Source: Pleurotus djamor | Lineage: Eukaryota; Basidiomycota; Agaricomycetes; Agaricales; Pleurotaceae | Direction of reading: 5' to 3' | NCBI GenBank assembly: GCA_029747585.1 | Contig: JAPEVF010000648.1 | Coordinates: forward strand, 1 to 26,000 | Length of the DNA: 26,000 bases | Shown: piece after piece, positions 1-9,910 of the stretch | How the letters are laid out: each line of letters starts with the position of its first letter | Numbering within the stretch: the stretch's first letter is position 1 | Translations under genes and position numbers: made by a program | Notes under the pieces: generated by a model | The model's database searches: none | Seen by the model: only the letters and a program-made list of their open reading frames with translations | Told to the model about the DNA's origin: nothing

Positions 1-2
1 CA

Positions 3-1070
3 ATGGAACAACTTGGATTCAAACGTGCAAAGTCTGATAGCGGTCTATTTATCTACACACATCCTAACGGATCTGTGGTGATCGCAATCATCTACGTTGA
101 CGATGCATTGTTCTGTGGCTCCGACCGGCAGCTTGTTCTTAAACTAAAAGCCGCGTTCATGAAGCAATGGGAATGTCGTGACTTGGGTGAAGCCAAAGAG
201 TTCCTTCGTATGCGAATTCTGAGGAAAGGTCCCAAGATCTATCTTGATCAAGAGACTTATTTGCAAAAAGTTATCAGGCGTTTTAACCTTGACAACTGCA
301 ATACCGCCCGTACTCCGCTACCCACTGGATACCAACCAGAGCCTCACAAAGGCTCAGTCGACCCAGCGCTTCGTTCAAGGTTCCAACAAGTTATTGGATC
401 TCTTTTGTACATCATGCTTGGCACACGTCCAGATATTGCCTACGCTGTTGTCAAACTGTCCCAGCACTCTGCCAATCCGTCCAAAGAACATTTGGATAAA
501 GCACTATATGTGGTGCAATATCTAGCAGGAACACAGCACTACTCTGTCTGCTATGACGGATCAAATCAGGAAGGAGGCTTAATCGCTTTCACCGATTCAG
601 ACTGGACAAGTCCGAGATCTACAACTGGGTACCTTGTAAAACTCGCCGGTGGTATTATATCCTGGCAATCTCACGCTCAGAGAACACCTGCTCTGTCCTC
701 AACCGAAGCCGAATATATGGCACTCTCTGACACTTGTCGTCAGATTATGTGGACAAAGAACCTACTCTCTGAGATCGGAATGGATCTTGGTCCTGTACCG
801 ATTTGTGGTGACAACCAAGGGTCGATCTTCATTGCATCTAACCCTGTTTCTGAAAGAAGAACAAAACATATCGATCTCCGATATCATTATATTCGTGACC
901 ACATTGAATCTGGAGATGTTGAATGCTTCTTCATCAGTGGTGCTGAAAACCCCGCTGATATGTTCACCAAAAATCTGGGATGGGTTAAATTCGCCCTGTT
1001 CCGGTCCATGCTTGGAATTCGATTCTTCGATTCTGCAGCATCCGCTTCGAAATTCAAAGGGATTTCTTAG
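3..1070 (+). CDS. Copia Pol polyprotein C-terminus (RT and RNase H), 5' partial
   Basis: The frame is open from the left edge and ends in TAG at 1068-1070. The visible 355 residues start inside the reverse transcriptase palm: the catalytic YVDD box is at residues 31-34 of this fragment. RNase H follows, with its acidic DSDW motif (about nt 594-605), the STEAEY motif (about nt 700-717), a DNQG motif, and the copia-typical RTKHIDLRYHYIRD segment near nt 860-897. All these key residues are present and no frame break is seen, so the enzyme part looks functional. Established for the family: this polyprotein makes cDNA from the element RNA in a cytoplasmic virus-like particle. The protein ends 10 bases before the LTR, as usual for copia elements. 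Confidence 0.93.
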   Translation: MEQLGFKRAKSDSGLFIYTHPNGSVVIAIIYVDDALFCGSDRQLVLKLKAAFMKQWECRDLGEAKEFLRMRILRKGPKIYLDQETYLQKVIRRFNLDNCNTARTPLPTGYQPEPHKGSVDPALRSRFQQVIGSLLYIMLGTRPDIAYAVVKLSQHSANPSKEHLDKALYVVQYLAGTQHYSVCYDGSNQEGGLIAFTDSDWTSPRSTTGYLVKLAGGIISWQSHAQRTPALSSTEAEYMALSDTCRQIMWTKNLLSEIGMDLGPVPICGDNQGSIFIASNPVSERRTKHIDLRYHYIRDHIESGDVECFFISGAENPADMFTKNLGWVKFALFRSMLGIRFFDSAASASKFKGIS

Positions 1071-1080
1071 CGAGGGGGAG
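1070..1080 (+). other. Polypurine tract of copia element
   Basis: The purine-rich run GCGAGGGGGAG lies directly before the TGTTG that opens the 3' LTR. This is the expected place for the plus-strand primer of an LTR retrotransposon. Confidence 0.75.
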
Positions 1081-1376
1081 TGTTGCGCATGCACCTCTCA
1101 ATCGCCACGTCGACACACTAATTCTAGGTCGACGTCACGCATGGTTTCATGTCGCTTAGTGCGACACTTCACATGGTGTCTAGTTCGACACCTCACACTT
1201 TCCTTAGTCCATATTTAGTAGTCACTTGTAGTATATAAAGCCTGTATGTATCTAGGGAATATCTAACACTCGTTCTACCTACTACTCGTGTGCTATACAA
1301 CCTCAGGTGAATAGCTTGGTCTCTCGCCTAGCGCAGTGCTCGCCTTTATGGCTTGTAGCTATCCTGCTGCTCAACA
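1081..1376 (+). repeat. Copia 3' LTR (right end uncertain)
   Basis: The LTR starts with TGTTG right after the polypurine tract. A TATA-like TATATAAA lies at 1232-1239, so transcription would start near 1260-1270. The chosen end is CAACA at 1372-1376, the inverted copy of the first five bases, giving 296 bp. Other ends with CA, near 1416 or 1431, cannot be excluded. Two near-identical 12-mers, CGACACTTCACA and CGACACCTCACA, sit about 27 bp apart in U3 (around 1163-1200) and may be upstream control elements. Confidence 0.7.
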
Positions 1377-1424
1377 GTCAGTGCGAGCGAACGAGTTCAA
1401 GTTGAGAGAGCAGACAATTAGAAA

Positions 1425-3104
1425 TTATGCAGACGTACATCCCTCAAGAGCCAGAGCGACTGTTCCGGCATTGAAAGCTGTGGTAGTGGTACTGTGGGGT
1501 CCACCGTGAGGTATTGTAATAAGAGGCGGTACGTGGCTTGGATCGGTTGTCTTTGGTTTATAAACGATGGTTTCCGCAGGGAACCGTCCATGAATCGGGT
1601 GAACTGTCACAGTGACATCGTTAAGCACACCCAGGACTGTAAGACAATATTGGAGACGATGAGTAGAGGAAGTAAGCAGCGAAAAGATGAAGAAAATCAG
1701 AGAAACTCACGATCATCATCGAAAGTCGGACTATCCAGGATGCGGAGAGACGGAGTGGCACACGGCTTATCGTGATCAAGCTTGAGGAGTACGATTACAT
1801 GTGGCTTCGTGGGGGAGCTCCGAGAACACAGGATTCTATCCACCCCGTCTGTACCCAGAACCGACCAACTGTACAGCTCGCCACCATCTCGCTCATCTGT
1901 CGTCAAGTCCGTGATACCGCTGTCCGCGACGTCAATCAACAAAACCTTCGTCCGCGAACCCCAGATCGAATGGCAAGCGATGTACAGTTTCCCACCGAGG
2001 TGTATGAAAGGACGTTGTGGGAGGATCTCGAGGTACAACCCAGGAAAACCGCCAGGCTGACTGGGTTCCCAGACGACATCCACGACGACACGTGTTTCAT
2101 TTGTCTTGACGTCAAGGGAATAAAGCGAAGAGCAACCCGCATGCGCTCCAAACGTACTACTTGAAAGCCAAAAAACTTGATCGCAGGAGGGTGATACACG
2201 AGGGGACCAGGAGGAAACTTGCGGTGAGGAGACTTTAACACCCGAGAAGGCAAGCTTTGAACCAACGATCGCAGTGCCTTGTTGTGGGAGGTGAAGTTTC
2301 CAGATGGACATCGGTCGGTTAGCGCAGTATTTGACACCCAATAGTCTTCCATCTCCCGTAAGATCGTACCCAGTAGCGAAGATTTCGTTCGAGCCACAGA
2401 AAGTAGCTTGCCCAAAGTGGACATTCGGCGTAGATGATCCAAATACAGAGATATCTCTGTGTGAACCCTCGTCCCTCCATTTCATCACGAAGAGCTGGGG
2501 CCGTTTTTTTCGTGGATAAACCCTCTCCGAAATTGGGGGTGAACTTGAAGCGATCAATGTCACTGGCATCTTTGGCAGGAGGATTTGCCTCGGCGGTGTA
2601 GAGGAACGCGTCTTCATCATCCGAAAACGACATGCTACCCAAGAAATCTAGATACGTCAGCGCTGGATGAAACATCAAGCGACCAAGACGTCGTACCATC
2701 AGAGTAAAAAGACCCATGAGTATCCGTAACCTCAATTGAGCTATCCATTCTGCCATCTTTCCAAACATCTACGAAACGCCTGGTCTTCTCCTTGTCCTTT
2801 GATTCGCGGAGCACTATCTTAACCTGGTCAGATGGAGAGAACACTGATGCAATGACATCCGATGGTACATCCTGACTGGAGGCTTTGATCGTATTCTCAG
2901 GCGATGCTAGTACCAAGGAGGCATCGACAGTGCGTTTGACATTTTGGGTATGATCACGTATCGAATACGAGACCTGTACGACTGATCATGGACATTTCAG
3001 ACTTTCAATTACGAAGATCGGAGCCGGAAGGAGAACTGACCATCAGAGTCCTTGAATATAGATCCTCTTAGAGGTATAGGAAGCTCGGCAAGTCGTCGAA
3101 ACAT
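1425..3104 (-). pseudogene. Acylaminoacyl-peptidase (AARE/APEH-like, S9C), truncated by copia insertion
   Basis: Serine peptidase of the prolyl-oligopeptidase clan, which releases N-acylated amino acids from peptides in the cytosol. I infer exons 3104-3041, 2981-2697, 2647-1711 and 1636-1428, with introns of 59, 49 and 74 bp that keep phase. The protein starts MFRRLAELPIP and shows family landmarks: YSIRDH then NVKRT near the start, VDVWKDGR, MSFSDD, LYTAEA, FTPNFGEGL, ATGYDLTGDGRLLG, and the oxyanion-loop motif HGGPHS near its end. It stops at TAA (1425-1427) after roughly 498 residues, against about 700-750 for the family. The nucleophile serine, aspartate and histidine would all have followed and are absent. 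A run of seven A (minus strand, 2504-2510) also puts the two halves of exon 3 out of frame by one base. I therefore call it broken; the missing 3' end may lie beyond the copia element. Confidence 0.85.
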
Positions 3105-6100
3105 GAGGTGATGGTCGCGCCGATCTGAGAATCGCATCACCAAACGATGGACCGGAACTGATTCGAGGATAGGAGCCGCTCCTGAAGCTTGAAGCTTGAA
3201 GCCTGAGTCCTGTAAAGATCAGGAAGGCAGGCTCATTAGTGAGAGGCACGAAGACGAGCGGTGTGAGACAAAAAGAAACAGCTGGACCGAAGTGGAATTC
3301 TTAGAAGTCTCAGAGGCTTTCTAGAGATGACGATGGACTACATGAGTGCCAAAGGACATCTGAGACTCCCGAAAGGCTTAGGGACGCTAGAATTGAAGAT
3401 CAAAGGGCATCTATAAGGATTTGCATGCTTCTGAATGTTTCGCGTTTCGCTGCGCTTGCAGTCGGGTGAGACAAAGGCCGAACTCGAGTGGCAGAGGTCC
3501 GTCAGCGTCGGCAAATGGTAAACAGGGAGAAAATAGCTGATTGGGATAGACCTTATGCCAGCGTACACTTGAAGCGTAGAAGCAAGCCTTCATCCATTGA
3601 AATGGGAAGCATGTTCTCCGCCAAAAGGCAAGTCAAAGAGGGACAAGCTTTGGACAAGATGAAAAAAAAAACTTGCGCTTAGTGAGTCAGGGGCTCTCCT
3701 GTCAAGTTCAGGTGGTTGAAGTTCGAGCGCCAGACGGCTGTTTCTAAGTCCCTACGTCGCCTTTGTACCCTCACACTATTTAGCTCGGCAGATACTGCTA
3801 TTTATCGTGAAGGAAACCAAACTGTATCCACCTGCTTCTCTATTCGCTGCTCATGTGCATATATCGCTGTAGGATCCCACAAAATTCTCCGGAATCTGGA
3901 CTCGGTGCGGGGTTTGTGTAAAAAAAAACATGGCCTTTGCTTGTATGTCTATATCGTCTCCAGCCCTCTAGCTGCATATTCATTATCTTTCAAATGTAGG
4001 GCCATTCATCGACAAACTTCTCTCGCGACGCTGTCTAACGAATCCATCCATCGAAGGAGCCCCGCACACAAGCTCCTCGGACCTCGATGCTCCCAGGAAC
4101 AACGTCGCTTGTTCATCCAAATGATCGCCCAGAAAACATCAGCCGTCTGCTTCTCGTCCACTAGCTTCGATTGTGACTTGAAGAAATCGGAGCAGGCTTC
4201 GCAGGTGTAGCTGTTAGACGAACTACGCTATTTCTCTCGGTGCGTTCATGGTCACCGTCCTATTGTGCTCTTCGGCTCAACCTTAGGAAACTCTACCCAG
4301 ATGACACCGTGCGGACAGAAGCTTGTATGCCATTGCTGATTGCTCCCTGAGCGACGCCCTCGTGTGTCCCTCCATTGGCGTTTTGCTAGCCATTCTGTCC
4401 CATCCGACACATCGTTACCATTCGATACCACCCGACCACGTCCCAATCGAAATCATCATATGCTATCTGCCTCAATAACAACACATCCCACCACCAACCG
4501 CCCCACTCTCTCCCTCCCAGACCACGCAATCATGTAGCGCGCACATCCCCGCTACCTCGAAGTAGCACCGCGGTGGACCGGTCGGATTCTGATGAGTTTT
4601 ATGAGGCTGAAGTCTCAGATCTAATGAGGGCAAACTACGGCGGCTCGGAGAGGGCTAAGCCAGCGAAATGGATTACGCGTATGGGTAGACGAAGAAGCTC
4701 AACGGAGAACTCGAAACGGGGGCGAAGGGAGGCTCCTACTGCGGGCTGCGGACTGCGGAAGGGGAGGAAACGAACTGAGGACAGTCGGTGATAAATTTTG
4801 AAGCTCCAAGCTTCGAGTGTCGGCCGTTCAAGCTCGCGGTTCAAACTTCCTCTCGCATTCCAACTCGTACTTGATCTCCTCCACCTACCCGCGCATTCTC
4901 TCTTCGTATCCTCATCCTCAAGCTTCGAGCGTAGCTACCATTCTGTCCAGCCAGTCATCGTCTTGTCCAACACCCAATCAGACTCAAGCTTCCCAACACC
5001 AGCTAGGCTTCTGCGTTCGCCATCCTCTACAACCTCTATCCTTCCTTCATCGTGTCGTATCTTTCTTCCTGAGACGCGACTGGTCGCTCTTGTCTTCATG
5101 CTTGGGTCAGGCAAGAAGGAGGGGAAAGAGCCTTTGGGCTTGAAGGGGACGGAGTCAGCTGGGTTCAGAGACTACAGACATCCTCTTCGCGACACGCGTC
5201 CCCTCGAACCACACCGATCGGCTCCAAGCTCTCTATTTACTATCCAGTACCGGCAGCATCCGCCAAACTCGGCCTACCTACTTCCTCAACGCTTGCGACG
5301 CATATCCGCATCCGCCCTCCTTCATGCTGAAACTGCGGGGCTGAAGCTTGAGCTTTAACGTTCAGTGCTCACGATTTCCGGCCCCTCCTTCTATGCTCGA
5401 GCACACAATGCGTTCAGTGCCCTTCAAAACCTATGGATTCAGACGATCCCTGATCGTATAGCTGTCGACTGTCATGGTTGAGCTTAAAGGTACGATCCGT
5501 TTAGTATTCCCTTTGCGTAGCCATGCTGACGCTATATCTGTATTACCCAGATAGCTACCATGTTTTTATTGTGTTCTCCACCGCCAATTGCTGTGTCCAC
5601 GGTTGCGTTGTGACCTACGAAGCGAGGACTTGACCATCGAGAATGGGGCTCACGATGGGGAGGGAAAAGGCAGTTGAGATGAAGAGCTCGAAGAAGTGGA
5701 CGAGGAAGTGGACGAGGACGAGGAAGGCAATCTTGGGATGAGAATGGATCGACGCAGACACGAGGGAGCGACCTGCTGTTTCGGAAAGGATAACGGAAGA
5801 ACACGCTCTTTGAGCACGATACTGCCGCGCTCTCTACGTCCTCCCCTTCAATACTAACACAACTGCCACCGCCGGCATTGTCACCCACTGCGCGCATTGA
5901 ACCTTTCTTCGCGTCATCGCATGTGCTCCGACCCTAGCTTTGACAAGTTTGAGCTCGGATAGAGTCCCACAGCGGTTGCAACACGTTTTACGGCTCCGGG
6001 CCTTGACCACCACACCGGACGTTTTGCTGGATTGGACTCAGCCCCCAGACGTAGACAACGATGATCGGCGAGGTCATCAGGTCAGCTTCAAAACTTGCGT

Positions 6101-7084
6101 TGCGGTTTCCACCCTGTTCGCTGAAGGGAGCGCGCAGTGTATAGATTTCAGCATCACAGTCGGGCTGGGTCCAGCAACGCTGGTTGGCCGATACGAGGTT
6201 CTCCTCTGCGGATACGAAGCGCCACAAAAGTGCTGGTAGCAGACATCCCAAAACTCAGATACCAGGTCAAATTGAAGGCTTGAATGTTCACGAGGTCATG
6301 CCTTTTTCGTTCGAACCATTGACTCATCCTGGCTTCGACGAATTTCATCTTCTCCATACCCTTCGGGTTCAAGCATTGCGCAGACGGTATCGCCGCTGTG
6401 GATGGAACGACTCGAGACGATTTGGCTAGCGTATGGATGCACTGTAAAGCGGCACTCGGCCGCCTCTTGCATGTATTTTCACCAACCATTCAAGCGCTTC
6501 ACCTTCCGTACAGCGTGTACCTTTCGTGGAGAGAAGTTCCCTGTCGTTGTTCCCAAGGACGAGGTGCATGATCTAGCCTAGAGCAGGAGTCGGTTGCTGT
6601 TCCGCATCCATGGAGCTCACTAGAGTGCATCCATGTCGCTGTGTTCACCCTTCCCCATGGACATCTTTACCGTCTCCCACGTCCGTAATGTGCCATGCTG
6701 TGTGGCATCTTCTTATATGATCGTCNTTTTGTTGGTTTTCATTCTTTCGAGCATGGACGTTTACTGTGACTGAGTGTACTTACCAAGTATTAATTCTTTC
6801 ACTGGGCGAGGCCACGGAGAGAGCTCAAACGTTAGCGGCACCGCTCACCTAGATTTCCTCGTTGACGTTATTACATGAGGACGGTGCTGGGACAGTGTCT
6901 GGGTAAGAGGTGTGTTATCTTATCACTTCCAGATTTGGTTTATCTCAGGCCAACTGTTTCAGGAATTTCGCGGTCACATGAGACACCCGTGACTCTGAAT
7001 TTAAAAATCGAGTCATGGCCGCAAAACCCAACCTCTTACCACTGGCACCACGTCCCACCGTCCCAGGGCTCTCCATATATCGCA
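3105..7084. other. About 4 kb without a supportable gene
   Basis: No frame here has recognisable domains or convincing splice structure. There are scattered coding-like fragments: an acidic stretch in one plus frame near 5670-5740 (alternating E, D and V), and a decayed-looking plus frame at 6195-6571 listed separately. AAGCTT-centred words (AAGCTTGAAGC, AAGCTTCGAG, AAGCTTGAG) recur near 3184-3200, 4808-4822, 4920-4930, 4987 and 5344. The part next to 3104 should hold the promoter and 5' UTR of the peptidase gene, but no TATA box is obvious. Confidence 0.5.
6195..6571 (+). pseudogene. Decayed coding-like frame, unidentified
   Basis: One plus frame reads coding-like on both sides of two in-frame stops, TGA at 6281-6283 and TGA at 6320-6322. 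Before them it gives a segment containing KVLVADIPKLRYQVKLK. After them, 82 codons remain open to TGA at 6569-6571, including DGIAAVDGTTRDD and YSVYLSWRE. A neighbouring frame ends with a plausible tail, FPVVVPKDEVHDLA. I do not recognise the family. It may be a worn-out gene, an intron-split gene or chance. Confidence 0.22.
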
Positions 7085-7143
7085 TTTTTATACGCGTTAT
7101 CATCTATCCGACCTTTCCTCACTCATTCCCACAAGCTATCTCC
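7085..7143 (+). promoter_or_regulatory. Likely core promoter and 5' UTR of first FunK1 gene
   Basis: TTTTTATA at 7085-7092 is followed by a pyrimidine-rich block ending just before the ATG at 7144. A TATA-like box about 50-60 bp upstream, then a CT-rich stretch, is a common fungal core-promoter layout. It favours ATG 7144 over the in-frame ATG at 7015, which would translate through the TATA-like box. Confidence 0.45.
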
Positions 7144-9717
7144 ATGCAACGACGCGTCGTTCTCCTATCTTCTCGTCTCAACAATCCTCCTGAACTCGAC
7201 GCGCTCAAACGCGACGACGCCATTCTATCAGCACTCAAAGCTCTGGAAGATGGCTCCGAAGACCTGTATAAGCATTTGATGGAGCTGTTGAACCTGATAA
7301 GCCGGAAAATCCGCGGTTCGTCCCCATATCCCCCTATACTTCCTTCTCTAATACCGCGCTCGTTCTTCGTAGATGAATACGTGGCTGAGGAAGAACTCAT
7401 CAAGTTCATCCAAGTAAACGAGATGATACGCTACCCAGGCGAACCCAGACAGCGGTACCACCCCAAGTCTTTCCCGAAAGTAGTCGCTGTCACACAATCC
7501 ACGGCGGATACGCTCGAGAAAGCCAACCTTCCACCAGCATGGCATCACATGATCTCCCTCATTGACGACGATTCTGAACACCGCTCTCTAAAGCTGTCAG
7601 CTGGGGGTCTAGCAGACGGGAACACAGGCACTTTCCTTGGGTACCTTGCTCAGTCGCGGCCCGATATGGTCGCCTTGCTTGGTCTTGCCGTGTCTCCTAT
7701 TGCCTTCGGCGTTCGCTTTTCCTATCCAGCTGGTGTGGAAGTCGACTATGACCACTCCTGGGAGCCCTCGGACGTTCGTGTTCTGATCGCCTACGTCTAC
7801 ACACTCTATAAACCCCAACCAATCCATAATTGGCGCGATACCACTGTCACCCTGTCGAAGAAAGTCAGCGTCTCGGATCCACCTCTTTGGGACGTCGACT
7901 GTGGCGATGGAACAGTCTACCGCGAGTGCACCATCTTTGGGTCGGGAGACCCTTGGAGCAAGATGACGACCGTCTTCTGCACACCGAGCGATCCGCCCAT
8001 TATGATCAAGGACTCGCATTTGCTAGAAAATTACTCCAAGGAGCGGGAGATCTACGAAGTGCTCCAGAAGGATGGGAAGCCGGCTCCAGGTTTCGTTCAC
8101 ATGGATCGCGGATTCGACGTCTTGTCTCAGGATGGAGAGGTCGTATGCGTTCATAGCAAAGGTCACTATGAATCCCATAAGTGGGTCAAGTCGAGGTTGG
8201 TACTTACGACCTCAGGTGATCGCATGTCGAAGAACCGGTCATTGGTGGACTTTTTGAAGAACATGTATGATATCGTGGAAGGTACTTCTCCAATCATTCA
8301 TGCTCCCTTCGATATTAACTGGAATGAACTTCGTCTCACAGCTCATCGTTACGCCGTCAAAGAGAAGAATATCCTTCACCGAGATTTGAGTTGGTCGAAC
8401 ATTCTGCGTCTTCCAAAGGAGGCTATGCCGTTACAGATAGATGAACATGATCCCACTCGTCCCAAATTCATTGACGAGGTGATGGATAGGTGCGTAATAC
8501 TCCATTAATCCTCCAACCAATCAATTGACTTATCAACGAACATTAGCACGAAGAAATGCGCCCCACCTCGTATTCTCATCATCGATCTCGACTGCGCCAC
8601 CGAGTACGACTTTTCGAAAGCTCAATCGCCCAGCCTCAAGGCTAAATATGATGGGTATCCTCCCGGGGAACACCTGACGCTGCTGGTAGTGAGTTATCTC
8701 TAGGCCTCCCTTGATCTCAGTTCAATAGTCTGATTTCGGGCTTGCCAGGGAACACCTCAATCGATCGCTCGAACGGTCGCTGTTGGCCATCTGCTAAACG
8801 ATGTTTCAACTGATGTCAAGCCCTTGCCGAAGCTGGAAGGACACGCGCGCAATCTCTACCTGGATGCTCATGGTAGCTCCCCAGACGCCCTGCGCACGTT
8901 GGAAGATACCGAAGACACCATCCACGGTGTAAAGCCACCCTCCGCCACTGACCGAGAGAAATCGCTATATTACCTTCAGGACAAATTCCAATTCCATCCT
9001 CGCCATGACGTTGAATCCATCTACTGGAACATCATCTTCTATTTCCTCAGCATCGCTCCCGAGCAGAATATCGAGAAGAAATTGCCCGATACCCACAACG
9101 AGGACTTCAACGCGCTCTGGAGATTCCTAGCTGGGCACGAATTCTCCGCTGCGGATCCTTCTATCCCTGATTCGAGGAGGTTGATTCCAACCGTTCGGAA
9201 TTGGAAGAAGTTTTTGCACGAGGATCTTGAGTTCCTGGAGCCATTGTTGGTCGAGTTGAGCGAGCTGATTGAGCCGGAGTATGGGTTCTTCCCTGAGTCG
9301 TTGGATTTGTTCCACCTCCACGAAGGGATGCAGAGAATTCTGCTGAAGTATATCTGGAAATTTGGCGGAGGCGGTGAGGGAGATGGTGTCGAAGCGAAGG
9401 ACCTCTCAGTATGCTTCGGGAGGGAGATAGATCCATACACCCCGCTTACTGAGTGTGAGCTTTACTGGGACATGGACGATATCTTCGCGGCGCTGATGGA
9501 CGACGAGGAAGAGGGAGAAGATGAAGAGGAGAGTGATGAAACGGACGAAAGGGATGAGGAGTCCGTCAGTCTGAAGAGAGGCTCCAGTGACGAAAGCAAC
9601 AGTGACTCAGAGGATGCACACGATGAGAAGGAAGAGAGAATGTCGAAACGTACGTTACCGTTCCCTTCCAGCGTATGATTTGTTTCTCATTGACTTCCTC
9701 TAGGTCAACGACTGTGA
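7144..9717 (+). CDS. FunK1-family fungal protein kinase, catalytic motifs intact
   Basis: Basidiomycete-expanded kinase-like family (FunK1, Pfam Pkinase_fungal); substrates are largely unknown. Inferred exons: 7144-7315, 7373-8489, 8547-8688, 8749-9649 and 9704-9717, phase-consistent and giving 781 residues. The catalytic loop reads HRDLSWSN (H393, R394, D395, N400), and the metal-binding DFG equivalent reads IIDLD (D443, D445). The post-activation segment GTPQSIARTV follows the third intron. The C-terminus is very acidic, then basic, and ends MSKRQRL after a tiny last exon; it could be a nuclear localisation signal. The 57-nt first intron is open in frame, so it might be retained. It is supported by an intron at the same place and phase in the paralogue. 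The start at 7144 is chosen from the upstream TATA-like box; 7015 is possible. The gene converges on the second FunK1 gene, 193 bp away. Confidence 0.88.
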
Positions 9718-9910
9718 AGATTAGCGATAAGACCATGGATACCCCTTCCATTTCACCGTGTATTACCTTGAACTAGACCCCGGCGTTTGGATGCCTTATC
9801 TTAGCTTCGTACGAAAGATACATGAACAGAACAGATAGCTAAACATGAATACATGTAGGTTAAAAACATGGAGCAAGAGAAACCGGACTGACTCGATTGC
9901 CATGCTCTGT

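Larger units (their letters stand above)
1..1376 (+). mobile_element. Ty1/copia LTR retrotransposon, 3' part
   Basis: This is the 3' end of a copia-superfamily element that enters from the left edge of the window. In order it holds the reverse transcriptase C-terminus and RNase H, a polypurine tract and the 3' LTR. The reading frame is uninterrupted, so the copy looks recent. The 5' LTR, gag, protease and integrase lie outside the window, so the target-site duplication cannot be tested. The right-hand boundary is uncertain: CAACA at 1372-1376 mirrors the TGTTG at the LTR start, but similarity to the neighbouring peptidase gene only becomes clear from about 1430. Confidence 0.9.

Noticed and set aside
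2319..2768. Minus-strand frame as an independent gene
   Set aside because: It is the correct frame of peptidase exon 3 before the homopolymer shift, plus read-through of the 49-bp intron.
4798..5358. 186-codon open frame on the plus strand
   Set aside because: Low-complexity S/L/P-rich reading with no domain; another frame over the same DNA looks equally open, and no splice or promoter context supports it.
5532..5897. 121-codon minus-strand frame
   Set aside because: The R/P-rich stretch is the antisense of an acidic repeat-like plus-strand run; no family resemblance.
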